Source: Polyangia bacterium
Lineage (GTDB): Bacteria; Myxococcota_A; Polyangia; Polyangiales; JAUICN01
Assembly: GCA_030427835.1 (NCBI GenBank)
Contig: JAUICN010000004.1
Span: 124,001 to 188,000, forward strand
DNA: 64,000 nucleotides
Direction of reading: 5' to 3'
Both the position numbers and the translations under genes were made by a program. The notes beneath the pieces are model-generated. The model saw only the letters and a list, made by a program, of their open reading frames with translations, had not been told where the DNA came from and did not search any database. Each line of letters starts with the position of its first letter. The first letter of the stretch is position 1. This document shows positions 47,009 to 56,162 of the stretch, piece after piece.

Positions 47009-48708
47009 GGCTTTGCGTCTCCCTTGCGTACAGGCCCGTCGATCCACACAAATCGATAGTCGCCGGCCACCACCGGGTTGATGCGGTAGTTCTTCACGTA
47101 GGGTTGCCAGGCCTCAAAGGTGGTGCTGTTCCAAATGAAGGCCCAGGGCGCGTCCCTTGCCACCAGGTTGGAAGCACGCCGGTACATCTGTTCCCGCTGA
47201 CGGGGGTCCAGGGTTCGTCGGGCCCCATCCAGCAGGTCGTCGAGTTCCGGGTTGCAGTAGAACGACGTGTTGTTGGAGCCCGTATCGGAAATACTCCCGC
47301 AATGCCAAAGTACATCAAAGAAGCTTGTGGCGTCCGGGTAGTCCTGGTTCCACCCGGAAAAAAAGAAGGGCACCTGCCCCCGTTTTGCGGTCTCCTGCAG
47401 GTACACGGCAAAGGACACGGGTTTCAGGGTAATGCGTAGCCCAATCCTGGCCAGATCCGCCTGGGCCAGTTCTCCGTAGAGGCGCGAGGCATCCCCCTCT
47501 CCAATCCATAGCGCAATGGTGTGGGGGTAGCCCCCAGGGTAACCCGCCAGGGCCATCTCCTGTTTAGCGAGGGCCAGGTCGTACGTTTGCTCATGGGGGA
47601 GTTGTGGATCGTGACCCGCAATCTGAGGGGGCAGTGGTTGGCCCGTAAGGCGTAGTTGACCCGCCTTTGCCTGGTTCCACTGTTCACGGTGGATGGCGTG
47701 GGCCACCGCCCGGCGAACGTGCACATTGTCAAAGGGAGGAATCTCATTGTTCATCACCAGGCCCCAAATGGTGGCTTCGGCCTCCTTGGCCACATAGGGC
47801 TGCCACGCTTTCGCCGATTGAAACCACAGGTAATCCGCCAGGGAAAAGGCATTCGTGGTGGAAAGTTCGCCCGACCGAAAACGCAATGTTGCCACTTCCC
47901 GGCCGAGGTTCTCGAGGTACACCATCTGATCCACGTAGGGAAGGCCTGGCCGCCAATAGCGCTCGAATCGCTGAAAAGTCAGCCGGACTCCCCGTTCCCA
48001 CCCCCCGGGTTTCAAAACAAACGGTCCCGTTCCCAGGGGTTGGGTTTGGGCATCCACGTTCCTGTCGTCGTAGTGTTCCCGGGGAAGGGGGTAGGCAAAC
48101 GTCAACGCCATGGCGTTGAGAAAGGCCTGGTCGGCTTCCGTCAATGTGAATGCGATGGTGTGGGAATCCAATACCTCAATCCCTGCGATCCGCGCCGCGG
48201 TGCCCTCGCGAAAACGGTGGACCCCCACGAGCTTTTTGAAAAACGGAAACCCCGGAGAGCCGGTGGCAGGATTCAACATGCGGTGCATGGACCAGTCCAC
48301 GTCCGCGGCGGTCAGCAAGCGGCCGTTGTGAAACCGAACATTCCGTCGAAGACGAAAGACGAGCTCTGTTCCATCGCCAGAAACTTCTGGCAGGGACTCT
48401 GCGATGCTTGGAACCAACTTAGCGTCCTGGTAGTCCAGCAGCCCATCAAACATCAGGCGAATCGCAGTGTAAGATAGCTGGTCGTAGGCCACGTGGGGAT
48501 CCAACGTGCGTACATTGGATCCCGCCCCAAACACAAACGTTCCGCCGTATTGGGGATCACGGTGGCCTGCACCCCACACCCGCGGCCCCTGGGGCGCCTG
48601 GGGCAAAAGGGACCGAAGGGATACCCTGTCGCACAGCCCAAGAGCCGTGGCGCCCAGACCGGCCACAAGGAAGAGGGCTAAAATCACCCGCGGGCGGGGG
48701 CTACCCAT
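47005..48708 (-). CDS. ABC transporter substrate-binding protein, family 5 (peptide type)
   Basis: A 567-residue solute-binding lipoprotein. A hydrophobic signal ends ATALGLC, a lipobox-like motif. The SBP family 5 signature is clear: GGTFVFGAGSNVRTLDPHVAYD, VRFHNGRLLTAADV, and NNTSFYCNPELDDLLDGAR. Such proteins capture peptides or other solutes outside the inner membrane for the permease pair. It is sandwiched between the two permease genes (8-bp and 4-bp overlaps), an unusual order. Confidence 0.9.
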   Translation of the reverse strand: MGSPRPRVILALFLVAGLGATALGLCDRVSLRSLLPQAPQGPRVWGAGHRDPQYGGTFVFGAGSNVRTLDPHVAYDQLSYTAIRLMFDGLLDYQDAKLVPSIAESLPEVSGDGTELVFRLRRNVRFHNGRLLTAADVDWSMHRMLNPATGSPGFPFFKKLVGVHRFREGTAARIAGIEVLDSHTIAFTLTEADQAFLNAMALTFAYPLPREHYDDRNVDAQTQPLGTGPFVLKPGGWERGVRLTFQRFERYWRPGLPYVDQMVYLENLGREVATLRFRSGELSTTNAFSLADYLWFQSAKAWQPYVAKEAEATIWGLVMNNEIPPFDNVHVRRAVAHAIHREQWNQAKAGQLRLTGQPLPPQIAGHDPQLPHEQTYDLALAKQEMALAGYPGGYPHTIALWIGEGDASRLYGELAQADLARIGLRITLKPVSFAVYLQETAKRGQVPFFFSGWNQDYPDATSFFDVLWHCGSISDTGSNNTSFYCNPELDDLLDGARRTLDPRQREQMYRRASNLVARDAPWAFIWNSTTFEAWQPYVKNYRINPVVAGDYRFVWIDGPVRKGDAKP

Positions 48709-49561
48709 GGCGTGGATCCTGCGCGTCCCGAAGGCCTTCTCCCATCAGATTGAACCCAAAGACCGCAAGCAAGATCATCAGGCCAGGGAGGAGCACCAAA
48801 CGGGGTGCGTACCCAAGCAGCTCCTGGCCCTCCCGAAGCATGCTGCCCCAACTGGGCGTGGGAGGGGCGACCCCCAGGCCCAGGTAGGAAAGGGCGGACT
48901 CGGCCAGAATCATGGAAGCCGCAAGCGAGGTGCCCAGAATCCATACCGGGCCCAGTACGTTGGGAAGGACATGGGTGAAAACAATACGCACCGGGCTTGC
49001 TCCCATGGAACGTGCCGCTTGCACATATTCCAGCCCCTTCACCTGCTGGGTCTTGGCCCGAACAATTCGGGCAAGCGTCATCCAGGACAACAGGCCCAAC
49101 ATGATGCACAGGCTCCAGATATTTGAGGAGGCCACCACCGCCTGCACCGCAATGGCGATCAGCAAAAACGGCAAGCTCAACATCAAATCCACCAGACGCA
49201 TGAGCAGACGGTCCCAGGCACCGCCCACGTATCCCGTATACATCCCCACAAGCAACCCCAGGGTCACGGCCACCAGGGATCCCACAAAGGCCACGGTCAG
49301 CGACACCCGGCCGCCATGGAGTAGGCGTGCCAACACATCGCGGCCCAGGGTATCGCCCCCCAGCGGGTGGCCTGTGACGTCACCGATGCCCGCTGGAATG
49401 CCACGGGTGCCAAGTGCACCGTTGCCCAGAAGTTGCTCCCGGAACTGGGTGTCTGGAGCATGGGGAGAAAACCAGGGCCCGACCACAGCCACGGCCACCA
49501 CCGCCACGACCAAAACCAACCCCACAAGTACCCTGGAATCTCGCCATCCACGCCAACCCAT
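48701..49561 (-). CDS. Peptide-type ABC transporter permease (DppC-like)
   Basis: A 286-residue permease with an N-terminal helix, the HPLGGDTLGRDVLARLLHGGRVSL segment typical of DppC/OppC, and the EAA loop VQAARSMGASPVRIVFTHVLPNVL. It pairs with the DppB-like permease. No ABC ATPase gene lies in this cluster, so ATP-binding subunits must be encoded elsewhere or shared. It starts six bases after the hydrolase stop. Confidence 0.9.
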   Translation of the reverse strand: MGWRGWRDSRVLVGLVLVVAVVAVAVVGPWFSPHAPDTQFREQLLGNGALGTRGIPAGIGDVTGHPLGGDTLGRDVLARLLHGGRVSLTVAFVGSLVAVTLGLLVGMYTGYVGGAWDRLLMRLVDLMLSLPFLLIAIAVQAVVASSNIWSLCIMLGLLSWMTLARIVRAKTQQVKGLEYVQAARSMGASPVRIVFTHVLPNVLGPVWILGTSLAASMILAESALSYLGLGVAPPTPSWGSMLREGQELLGYAPRLVLLPGLMILLAVFGFNLMGEGLRDAQDPRHG

Positions 49562-49567
49562 GCCGGG

Positions 49568-50383
49568 CTAACGTAGCGCAAAATCCGTGATCAGCCGCGA
49601 CAGTTTCTCCGGTCGTTGCTGAAGCGGTGCATGGCCACAGCGTTGGATCCGTTCAAGGCGACCGCGAGGAAGCTCTGCGGCCAACCGTTCACCAAGTGCG
49701 AGTGGAAAGATACGGTCTTCTTCTCCCCACACCACAAGGGTATCCACTCCGATGTGTGGGATGCGCGGGCCCAGGGTCGTGGGTTCTGCCAGATGTTGAA
49801 AAGCAGCATAGGCACCACGCCTTGCATGGGGGCGAGCAAACCGCGAGAAATAGTAGTCCAGATCCTCCTGAACCATCAACGATCGATCCCCATTGAACAC
49901 CTGATCCCGAAAGTGCTGCATGAATACCCGGCGCCCGTAGAACTTGCGAAAGAGCACTTCACCCATCTTCGGCAAAAGCACCAAACGGCCACTCAGGGGT
50001 AGGGTGAACGGGTAGCAATGGCTGTTCACTAGAATCTGCCGCTCCGCCCGCTCCGCAAAGAGATGAGTCCAGGTGAGGGCAATGCCACCCCCCATGGAGT
50101 GGCCCACGACCGTACAGGACGCCACCTGCAGTTGGTCCAACACGTCCGTCAACGTACGGGCGTGGGCCTCCCGGCTGAAGTCAAAGCCAGAGGTCGGCAC
50201 GGCACTCTCCCCGTGTCCCAGCAGATCGACGGAGATACAGCGAAAACGGGGCGCGAGTTGAGAGCAAACCATGGCCCAGTCCCGGGAAGACACCAGGTAG
50301 CCGTGCACAAACAACAGCGTTGGTCCCGATCCTTCATCGTTGATAACGATCTCATGTCCACCCGAATGCAGCCGCTTCTCCAT
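49568..50383 (-). CDS. Alpha/beta hydrolase
   Basis: A 271-residue alpha/beta-hydrolase-fold protein. The nucleophile elbow is GHSMGG (S96), the oxyanion region is LLFVHGYLVSSRDW, the acid is in WGEEDRIFP and the catalytic His in RCGHAPLQQRP. The substrate is unknown; esterases and C-C hydrolases share these features. ATG 50383 is chosen over a frame to 50434 lacking family similarity. It heads the minus-strand run leading to the ABC importer genes, so it may process the imported ligand. Confidence 0.85.
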   Translation of the reverse strand: MEKRLHSGGHEIVINDEGSGPTLLFVHGYLVSSRDWAMVCSQLAPRFRCISVDLLGHGESAVPTSGFDFSREAHARTLTDVLDQLQVASCTVVGHSMGGGIALTWTHLFAERAERQILVNSHCYPFTLPLSGRLVLLPKMGEVLFRKFYGRRVFMQHFRDQVFNGDRSLMVQEDLDYYFSRFARPHARRGAYAAFQHLAEPTTLGPRIPHIGVDTLVVWGEEDRIFPLALGERLAAELPRGRLERIQRCGHAPLQQRPEKLSRLITDFALR

Positions 50384-50519
50384 CCCCTGAGCGTGACCCA
50401 GGAGAGGGAAACCGCGCAAGTGAAGAGGCAACATCCCCGCAAATCAGCCCTAACTCCATGAAATTATGGGGTCTGGCCCGACTGGGATCACTGTGGATGA
50501 TTCGGTTGAAAAAAAAGCG

Positions 50520-50549
50520 TTGACACGATTCGCTTAAAACGAATACATT
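50520..50549 (+). promoter_or_regulatory. Promoter with palindromic operator in its spacer, upstream of the MerR-like gene
   Basis: TTGACA (50520-50525) and TACATT (50544-50549) are 18 bp apart. Inside lies the inverted repeat ATTCG-CTTAAAA-CGAAT (50528-50544). MerR-family regulators bind palindromes between -35 and -10, so the site probably mediates autoregulation. Confidence 0.6.
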
Positions 50550-50566
50550 CACGCGCATCCAAGGAA

Positions 50567-51157
50567 ATGACAACGCGTCAACGAAATAAGAGCTCTTCAG
50601 GAGCGGCGGGAGGCCAGGGCGGAGCGGAACATGGTTCCTCCCCGAAGGCTGTGGCCGGGGGCCGCAAGCGACTCCAGTTCGATGTGCTCGAAGCAGAGCA
50701 TCCCCAAGGTTTGACGGTTCAGCAAGTTATCGACGCAGTCACCGCCGACGGGGAGAAGCTGACCGAAGCTGCATTTCGAAAATACGTACAGCTTGGGTTG
50801 CTCCCCCAGAGCACACGGGTCGCCCGTCGAGGGCGCAACCGGGGCTCCCAGGGGCTCTACCCGGTCACCATCGTGCGCCAGATCCATCGCTTGCGTGAGT
50901 GGATGGCTTCGGGGTTGACCATGGATGAAATCCTGCGGGATTTTCTATTTCTACGGGGAGACATCGAATCCCTCCGTAGGCAGTTGGGTCGCATTGAAGA
51001 GACCGCGCGCAACGCCACCGATGACCGTGCGGCCGACCTTGAACTTCATCGTGCATTGAAGCGTTCCACCGAGCTTGGGCAGGAACTGATTGCGGTTCTG
51101 GAAGAGATGGAAACGCGATTGACGATACGCGCACGCATGGATCGGGCCGCCATCTAG
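50567..51157 (+). CDS. MerR-like helix-turn-helix regulator
   Basis: A 196-residue protein. Residues ~47-115 form a winged HTH of the MerR type ([11 protein letters not shown] ... [16 protein letters not shown] ... [27 protein letters not shown]), where the [15 protein letters not shown] part would be the wing. The C-terminal ~80 residues are charged and helical, likely a dimerising coiled coil ([28 protein letters not shown]). No effector-binding cysteines are seen. The N-terminal 30 residues are Gly/Ser-rich. Its promoter carries a palindrome in the spacer. Confidence 0.75.
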   Translation: MTTRQRNKSSSGAAGGQGGAEHGSSPKAVAGGRKRLQFDVLEAEHPQGLTVQQVIDAVTADGEKLTEAAFRKYVQLGLLPQSTRVARRGRNRGSQGLYPVTIVRQIHRLREWMASGLTMDEILRDFLFLRGDIESLRRQLGRIEETARNATDDRAADLELHRALKRSTELGQELIAVLEEMETRLTIRARMDRAAI

Positions 51158-51237
51158 GCACGCACAGAACACGCGCTCCCCTTGGGGGGCGTTTGGAAAA
51201 CCACAGGAACAGAAAAGCCAGGAAAAAGAGGAGAATC

Positions 51238-51867
51238 ATGAGCACAAAGAAGAAGGTCGTTTTGCAACAAGTTCAAGAAGTGCCTCCCCACATGGAAGGT
51301 GCCCTGGCACGGGACATGGGAGTCGACGAGTCCATGGGGGATGTACAAGAGGAGCCCCGCCGCAAGCGACGTAGCCGTGAACGGGCCCGTACCATTTCCA
51401 TCCGCCGCTTGAGCAAGGCGGAGCTAAACCGTGGTCGTGAACTGTACCCCGAGATGGATTACTGGCGCCCCACCAATCGATCCGAGTGTGCTTCTGTGCA
51501 ACGCCCCTGCCCCTACGTGGCGTGCAAGCAACATTTGTACATCGACGTGCACCCCGAACGGGGGTCCATCAAACTCAACTTTCCGGATCTCGAGGTCTGG
51601 GAAATGCAAGAGACCTGTGCGTTGGACGTGGCGGACCGCGGTGGCATCACGTTGGAAGAGGTGGGCGAGATCATGAACCTCACCCGCGAGCGTGTGCGGC
51701 AGGTGGAAACCGTGGGGCTCTCGAAACTCCAGGGGGAAGACGGTGTCAACGTGTTGCGCGACTACGTGGACGAGGACCTACTGGATGGATCCTACGTGGA
51801 ACAGGATTCCACCGGCAACGAAGAGGCGCCGGCGCTTCAACTCAGCCCCTGTCACCACAACGACTAG
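51238..51867 (+). CDS. Sigma-factor region-4-like DNA-binding protein
   Basis: A 209-residue protein with a sigma70 region-4.2-like HTH near residues 124-164 ([21 protein letters not shown]). It lacks sigma regions 2 and 3, so it cannot be a complete sigma factor. A basic N-terminus ([18 protein letters not shown]) and a cysteine set (C84, C91, C96, C127) that could bind zinc are visible. It is preceded by a strong AGGAG ribosome binding site. I infer a transcription factor that contacts core polymerase or -35-like DNA; this kind of protein is conserved in myxobacteria as far as I recall. Confidence 0.65.
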   Translation: MSTKKKVVLQQVQEVPPHMEGALARDMGVDESMGDVQEEPRRKRRSRERARTISIRRLSKAELNRGRELYPEMDYWRPTNRSECASVQRPCPYVACKQHLYIDVHPERGSIKLNFPDLEVWEMQETCALDVADRGGITLEEVGEIMNLTRERVRQVETVGLSKLQGEDGVNVLRDYVDEDLLDGSYVEQDSTGNEEAPALQLSPCHHND

Positions 51868-51887
51868 AAGGCCCGGTACACGCCTGG

Positions 51888-51916
51888 TTGCACGATCTCT
51901 AGAAACCTCACACGAT
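51888..51916 (+). promoter_or_regulatory. Candidate promoter of the RNase P RNA gene
   Basis: TTGCAC (51888-51893) and CACGAT (51911-51916) are spaced by 17 bp and end six bases before the predicted RNA 5' end. The -10 box is weak (three of six consensus bases). Confidence 0.4.
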
Positions 51917-51921
51917 CCCCC

Positions 51922-52316
51922 ATGAAGATGAGGATGGGATCGCTAGAGCTCCAACGTTCGCCCCTGGGGTGGGTTTTGGGGTGAGGAGGAAAGTCCGAGC
52001 TCCGCCGGACAGGGTGCCAGGTAACGCCTGGCGGGGGTGACCCCGGGAAAGTGCCACAGAGAGCAGACCGCTGTTTTCCTTGAAAACAGTAAGGGTGAAA
52101 GGGTGAGGTAAGAGCTCACCGGGTCCACGGTAACGGGGATCGCACGGTAAACCCCACCCGGAGCAAGATGAAATAGGAAGGCGTTTGAGGGTGGTCCACC
52201 TGAGCCTTCGGGTATGCATCGCTAGAGGGTACTGGTGACAGTGCTCCCAGATGAATGATCGCAGGAACGGCCCTTACGGGTCGCGCCAACAGAACTCGGC
52301 TTACAATCGTCTTCAG
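51922..52316 (+). ncRNA. rnpB: RNase P RNA (bacterial class A)
   Basis: The catalytic RNA of RNase P, which matures tRNA 5' ends. Conserved core blocks are readable: GAGGAAAGTCCGAGCTCC, GACAGGGTGCCAGGTAACGCCTGG, CCACAGAGAGCAGACCGC, GTAAGAGCTCACCG, GGAGCAAGATGAAATAGG, and near the 3' end AGATGAATGATCGC then ACAGAACTCGGCTTAC. Helix P1 pairs TGAAGATGA (51923-51931) with TCGTCTTCA (52307-52315), setting both ends to within a few bases. A strong terminator follows at once. Confidence 0.96.
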
Positions 52317-52319
52317 CAA

Positions 52320-52356
52320 AGGGGCCTCCAGATTTCCTGGGGGCCCCTCTGTTTTT
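52320..52356 (+). terminator. Rho-independent terminator of rnpB
   Basis: A 12-bp stem (AGGGGCCTCCAG with CTGGGGGCCCCT, one G-T pair), loop ATTTC, then CTGTTTTT. It starts four bases after the RNA end. Confidence 0.92.
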
Positions 52357-52466
52357 ACGGGTGGTATTTGGTAATTGCCTGTGACCGCGTGGTTCAACCG
52401 CCTCTTTTCAGGAAACCGCCGGACAGCGCCCTGCAAACGCGCTAACAAAACCGCCTGAGGTGAACC

Positions 52467-52721
52467 GTGAACGAGCTGGCCGAACTCCTGATAAGAAGCA
52501 TGATCATTGATTTTGAGGGTGACCTGGACGTGGAGGCCGCCCGTCAGTGTCTACGCAAGGACGATAGTCCCCAGGCCCGGGCCCTATTGTCCAAGTTGAT
52601 CGAAGACAAGGGCATCGACGATTTGCTCATCACGGTCGCCGATTGCCTCAAGGAACACTTGCCCACGGGGGTGCAAGGCCAAACGGTCGCTACCCTGCTG
52701 AGCAGCTACGGAGAATCCTAG
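52467..52721 (+). CDS. Small acidic conserved-looking protein
   Basis: An 84-residue protein starting at GTG 52467 behind GAGGTGA. It is predicted mostly helical (ELAELLIRSMIIDFEGDLDVEAARQCLRK ... LLSKLIEDKGIDDLLITVADCLKEHL) with no signal peptide. I do not recognise the family. It lies between rnpB and the DsbA-like gene, one base before the latter's start, so the two are probably co-transcribed. Confidence 0.6.
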   Translation: MNELAELLIRSMIIDFEGDLDVEAARQCLRKDDSPQARALLSKLIEDKGIDDLLITVADCLKEHLPTGVQGQTVATLLSSYGES

Positions 52722-52722
52722 G

Positions 52723-53874
52723 GTGAGAGGTCGTTGGGAGCCCCCTCCGGGGGTCACTGAGGAGCCTGGATTACCCATTCCGGTGCAGACCCTTTCTGGC
52801 AATCTACCTGTTGGCGGCCTGCCCACTGCCGGCCTGCTAGCGATCGGTTTGCTGGCGGGTTGTGGTTCCCGTGGCGATGCAAACGTGACGGAGCCTCCAG
52901 AGGGGAGTGCGGGGCAGGAGGTCTCGTCCAACGAGCCTCCCGGAGAAGGCGAGAGCCCCTCCGAACCCCCCGAAGGGGAGACTCCGCGTAGCCTCATCCA
53001 CCGGTTGCCGTTTCCCTGTGGTGGCCCCTGGGAGGAGGAGTTTGTACCCGCCGATCAGAGCCTTGCCCAGTGTCACCGTGGCACCCCGCTACCGGGAGAA
53101 GCGTCTGGGGACCCTGCCGCATGCCGAACCTGTGGCACCGCATTGGCCTACATGGACCGATTGGAGAGGGCCGGGTTGAGCCAAAACGATCAACGCATTC
53201 TCTACTACATTCGGTTTGCTCCCGAGACGCGAGAATCCCTGGAGCTCGTGGGCACGCCCTTTCGGGGCCCCGCGGACGCGCCAGTATCCGTGGTCCTATT
53301 TAGTGATTTTCAATGCCCCTACTGTGCGGTGGCCCACAGGGGGCTTGTGGAACTGCTGCAATCGCGTCCCGACCAGGTGCGAGTGGCGTTCAAACACTTT
53401 CCACTCACCTCCATCCACGAGCAAGCTCTCCCTGCCGCCTGTCTTGCCACGGCGGGAGAAGAGAAAGGGCGTTTCTGGGAAGTGCACGATGCACTTTTCG
53501 ATGCCCAGGGGCAATTGGGCCCGGAGCTGTACCAGCAGCTGAGCAAACGGTGGGGGCTTGCCCTAGAAGGGGACTCGGAGGGCGGATCCAGCGGTCCATG
53601 CACACCCGCTCGAATGCAGCGCGTGGAGTTGGATCGCAACGAGGCCCAACGGCTTGGGCTGCGAGGAACCCCCAGTATTTTTGTCAACGGGCGCCGCTAC
53701 TACGAACGCCTGGAAGACCTCGGAGACTACGTGGATGAGGCGACCCTGTCTGCGGATGCATGGGTACAGCCTGCGATCGACCCAGCTCGATCGGAACCAG
53801 CTCGATTGGACCCTGCTGGATCGGACCCTGCTGGATCGGGGCCAGCAGGCATGTCCGACACCACCGTGGAATAA
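52723..53874 (+). CDS. DsbA-like thioredoxin-fold lipoprotein
   Basis: A 383-residue protein. A hydrophobic segment ends in a LLAGC lipobox (C47), then a Pro/Glu-rich linker, extra cysteines (C99, C117, C134, C137), and a DsbA/DsbG-type domain with CxxC C198-C201 (DFQCPYCAVAHR) and cis-Pro in GTPSIFVNG. It would work in the periplasm on thiols of secreted proteins. The C-terminus has tandem repeats (PARSEPARLDPAGSDPAGSGPAG) from a ~15-bp DNA repeat. GTG 52723 is used; the first 25 residues before the hydrophobic segment are unusually long, so a later start is possible. Confidence 0.82.
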   Translation: MRGRWEPPPGVTEEPGLPIPVQTLSGNLPVGGLPTAGLLAIGLLAGCGSRGDANVTEPPEGSAGQEVSSNEPPGEGESPSEPPEGETPRSLIHRLPFPCGGPWEEEFVPADQSLAQCHRGTPLPGEASGDPAACRTCGTALAYMDRLERAGLSQNDQRILYYIRFAPETRESLELVGTPFRGPADAPVSVVLFSDFQCPYCAVAHRGLVELLQSRPDQVRVAFKHFPLTSIHEQALPAACLATAGEEKGRFWEVHDALFDAQGQLGPELYQQLSKRWGLALEGDSEGGSSGPCTPARMQRVELDRNEAQRLGLRGTPSIFVNGRRYYERLEDLGDYVDEATLSADAWVQPAIDPARSEPARLDPAGSDPAGSGPAGMSDTTVE

Positions 53875-53920
53875 ACCCTGCCTCCCACGCGTCCCAGGGT
53901 TGTAGTAGGTCAAGGAACCC

Positions 53921-54655
53921 ATGTTTGCTTCAAAATCACATAGGCTTTCTCCGGGGGCAGCAGTGTCCCGTCGTGCAAAACGATGGGCCCGTCGTGCGGT
54001 GCTTGCCCTGACTCTAGCCCTGTCCATGGCCCTCCCGTCCGTTGGGGTGGGCCCAAAAACTGCCAGGGCCCTGGACACGGGGGTGCCTGCTCCACCCATG
54101 GAGGCCACCACCTCCACGGGGCAGCGATTCAATCTCCAGCAGCAACAGGGCCAGGTGGTATGGGTGGACTTCTGGGCATCCTGGTGCGGCCCATGCAAGG
54201 AGGCCCTGCCTTTTCTGGAGCGCATGCATCAAAAGTACAAAGACCGGGGGCTTGTGGTGGTCGGAGTGAATGTGGACAGCAAGGCCTCGCGCATGGCCAA
54301 GTTCCTGGAGGGGACACCCGTCACCTTTGCGGTGGTGCACGATCGGGATCACAGGTTGGCACAACGGTTCCAGCCCTCCACCATGCCCACCTCCTACGGG
54401 ATTGGCGTAGGTGGGCGCATACGATCCATACATCGCGGTTTTCACCGTCGGGACGAACGGGCCATTGAGGCGCGCATGGTGGAATTGCTCAACGAGATCC
54501 GCCCCCGTCCTGTCGCTTCTTCCACACCCGCCGCTTCGGTTCCGACGGTGACCCAACAGGGTTGTGTTACATCCCCTGGGTCCGCTGAACACCCGCCAGA
54601 AACTCCGCCGTCTTCGTCCCAATGTAATGACCCACATTCGCATCCTCAGGACTGA
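53921..54655 (+). CDS. TlpA/ResA-like periplasmic thioredoxin
   Basis: A 244-residue protein with a twin-arginine-containing, signal-like N-terminus (RRAVLALTLALSMALP), then a TlpA domain with WASWCGPCK (C89, C92) and a cis-Pro region (FQPSTMPTSYGIG). Such proteins reduce disulfides for cytochrome c maturation or CuA assembly, both needed by the act-cox locus in this window. It follows the DsbA-like gene. The Ser/Pro-rich last ~50 residues overlap 89 bp of the convergent GAF gene. Confidence 0.82.
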   Translation: MFASKSHRLSPGAAVSRRAKRWARRAVLALTLALSMALPSVGVGPKTARALDTGVPAPPMEATTSTGQRFNLQQQQGQVVWVDFWASWCGPCKEALPFLERMHQKYKDRGLVVVGVNVDSKASRMAKFLEGTPVTFAVVHDRDHRLAQRFQPSTMPTSYGIGVGGRIRSIHRGFHRRDERAIEARMVELLNEIRPRPVASSTPAASVPTVTQQGCVTSPGSAEHPPETPPSSSQCNDPHSHPQD

Positions 54656-56060
54656 AGCCAGGCGAACTGCCAGTACCTGAACTACCAGTACCTGAACTAC
54701 CGTTGCCTGAGCTATCAGGGCAGCTCGATACACGGTTGAGCAGCTGCACCACCCCAAGTAAGTGCCCTTCGTGCAGCAGGGGAATGTACATGAGAGAGGA
54801 GGGCGTGAGTGACTCCCGGGCATCCACGTGGGCATCGTATTCGGGGTGGGAGGACGGATCCTGCACGGTCAGCACGGCCCCAAGTTTGGAGCGGAGCGAA
54901 GACAGGATCCCCCGGTTGGCAGGCCACGCCGTGGCCTTCAAGGCTTCCGCGCCAGGCCCCTGGGCGTCCACCACGCGAAACTCGTGGGTATTGATGTCGT
55001 AAAGTGCGCCAGCCATGCCCTCACAGGGGACCAACCGATGCAGCACTTGACCCACGTAGGCCATTCCCTCGCCGGTGGTACTCAAGAAGAAAACCTCCTG
55101 CATGGCCTCAAAGGCCCGTGCGAGCCGCGTGTGATCCCCGGATGCCCTGGGCCGGGGCATGGGCTCCGCCGCGGCCACATCCGCCTCTGCCGCTAAATCC
55201 AAGTCTGCCGCTAAATCCAACTCCCGCGGCAACGGGTCTCCCGGGGAAGAGGTTCGTTTCGATCCTGTTCCGGCTCCCGCTCCCGTTTCTTTTTGAGGCT
55301 GCGCATGTTGAGCTTGCGCACGGGCAGGTGCAGGGTCCACCGAAGCGCCTTCGGTGGAGGAGGGAGGGTGGGTTGGGGTGGCGCCCAAAAAGTGCACCCC
55401 CTCTTTCCAGTCCTTCCATTCCAGTAGGGCCACGGGCGCGGCATCGGGCCTACCCTCCCAGGCGTGATCAAACAGGGCCAACCGAACAAAGCGCCCCTCG
55501 GGGGCCCCAGAGATCTCCCGTTGAACCTCCGACAAGCGCTCCAGCAACCAGGCGTCTGCCGCAGCTCCGGGTTCGATGTTGGGGAGGGCGTAGGCCCGTT
55601 CCCGGTAGGTGAGTGGGTGGTCGTCGCTCGGGTCCCTGTCCACCGAAGAAAGCACGTGCAAACTTGGGGTGGCTTCCCCTTCCCAGTGGGTGCCATCGGT
55701 TCCAACACTGGACGCCCTGGACGTGGCTCGAACGGCGTCGACCACCGACCCTGCCCCCGATTGCCGCAACCGGTAGGTCACCCGCAATGCGTGGTCGTGG
55801 GCCTCCACAAGCCCTGCCGAAAGGGTGCAAGAGGCCCATCGGCGTGCCGGCTCCTTCCCTTCCTGTGCTTTCCCTTCCTGTGAGTTGTTCGCATCATCGC
55901 CGGCGCTTAGGTGATCCTCCAGGGCCTGTTTCCAGTTGGCTCCCCGCACCGACACAGGCTCCGCATCGGGTGCTTCGGACGCGCCCCAGGGGCGAACTTC
56001 CAGCGAAAAAGCCAAATCCACAACCGGTTGCGAAGGGGGATCGTGAGTATTCGGGTCCAT
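54567..56060 (-). CDS. GAF-domain protein
   Basis: A 497-residue cytoplasmic protein. The C-terminal ~170 residues form a GAF domain (TRLARAFEAMQEVFFLSTTGEGMAYVGQVLHRLVPCEGMAGALYDINTHEFRVV ... GILSSLRSKLGAVLTVQD ... SSLMYIPLLHEGHLLGVVQLLNR). The N-terminal ~250 residues are of unknown fold, joined by an Ala/Gln-rich linker. GAF domains bind small molecules or mediate dimerisation; no output domain is visible. Near the C-terminus there are SSGTGSSGTG repeats. ATG 56060 is preferred to a TTG at 56072. Confidence 0.72.
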   Translation of the reverse strand: MDPNTHDPPSQPVVDLAFSLEVRPWGASEAPDAEPVSVRGANWKQALEDHLSAGDDANNSQEGKAQEGKEPARRWASCTLSAGLVEAHDHALRVTYRLRQSGAGSVVDAVRATSRASSVGTDGTHWEGEATPSLHVLSSVDRDPSDDHPLTYRERAYALPNIEPGAAADAWLLERLSEVQREISGAPEGRFVRLALFDHAWEGRPDAAPVALLEWKDWKEGVHFLGATPTHPPSSTEGASVDPAPARAQAQHAQPQKETGAGAGTGSKRTSSPGDPLPRELDLAADLDLAAEADVAAAEPMPRPRASGDHTRLARAFEAMQEVFFLSTTGEGMAYVGQVLHRLVPCEGMAGALYDINTHEFRVVDAQGPGAEALKATAWPANRGILSSLRSKLGAVLTVQDPSSHPEYDAHVDARESLTPSSLMYIPLLHEGHLLGVVQLLNRVSSCPDSSGNGSSGTGSSGTGSSPGFSPEDANVGHYIGTKTAEFLAGVQRTQGM

Positions 56061-56162
56061 GGCGTGGCCCAAAGCTAGCAGAACGGCAGCCGCAGTTCAT
56101 CCTGAGCGTGGATTCTCCCTTGGGTAACCTGCCTGTCGCAACCCTGCTAGGGTCTGCCCGGA

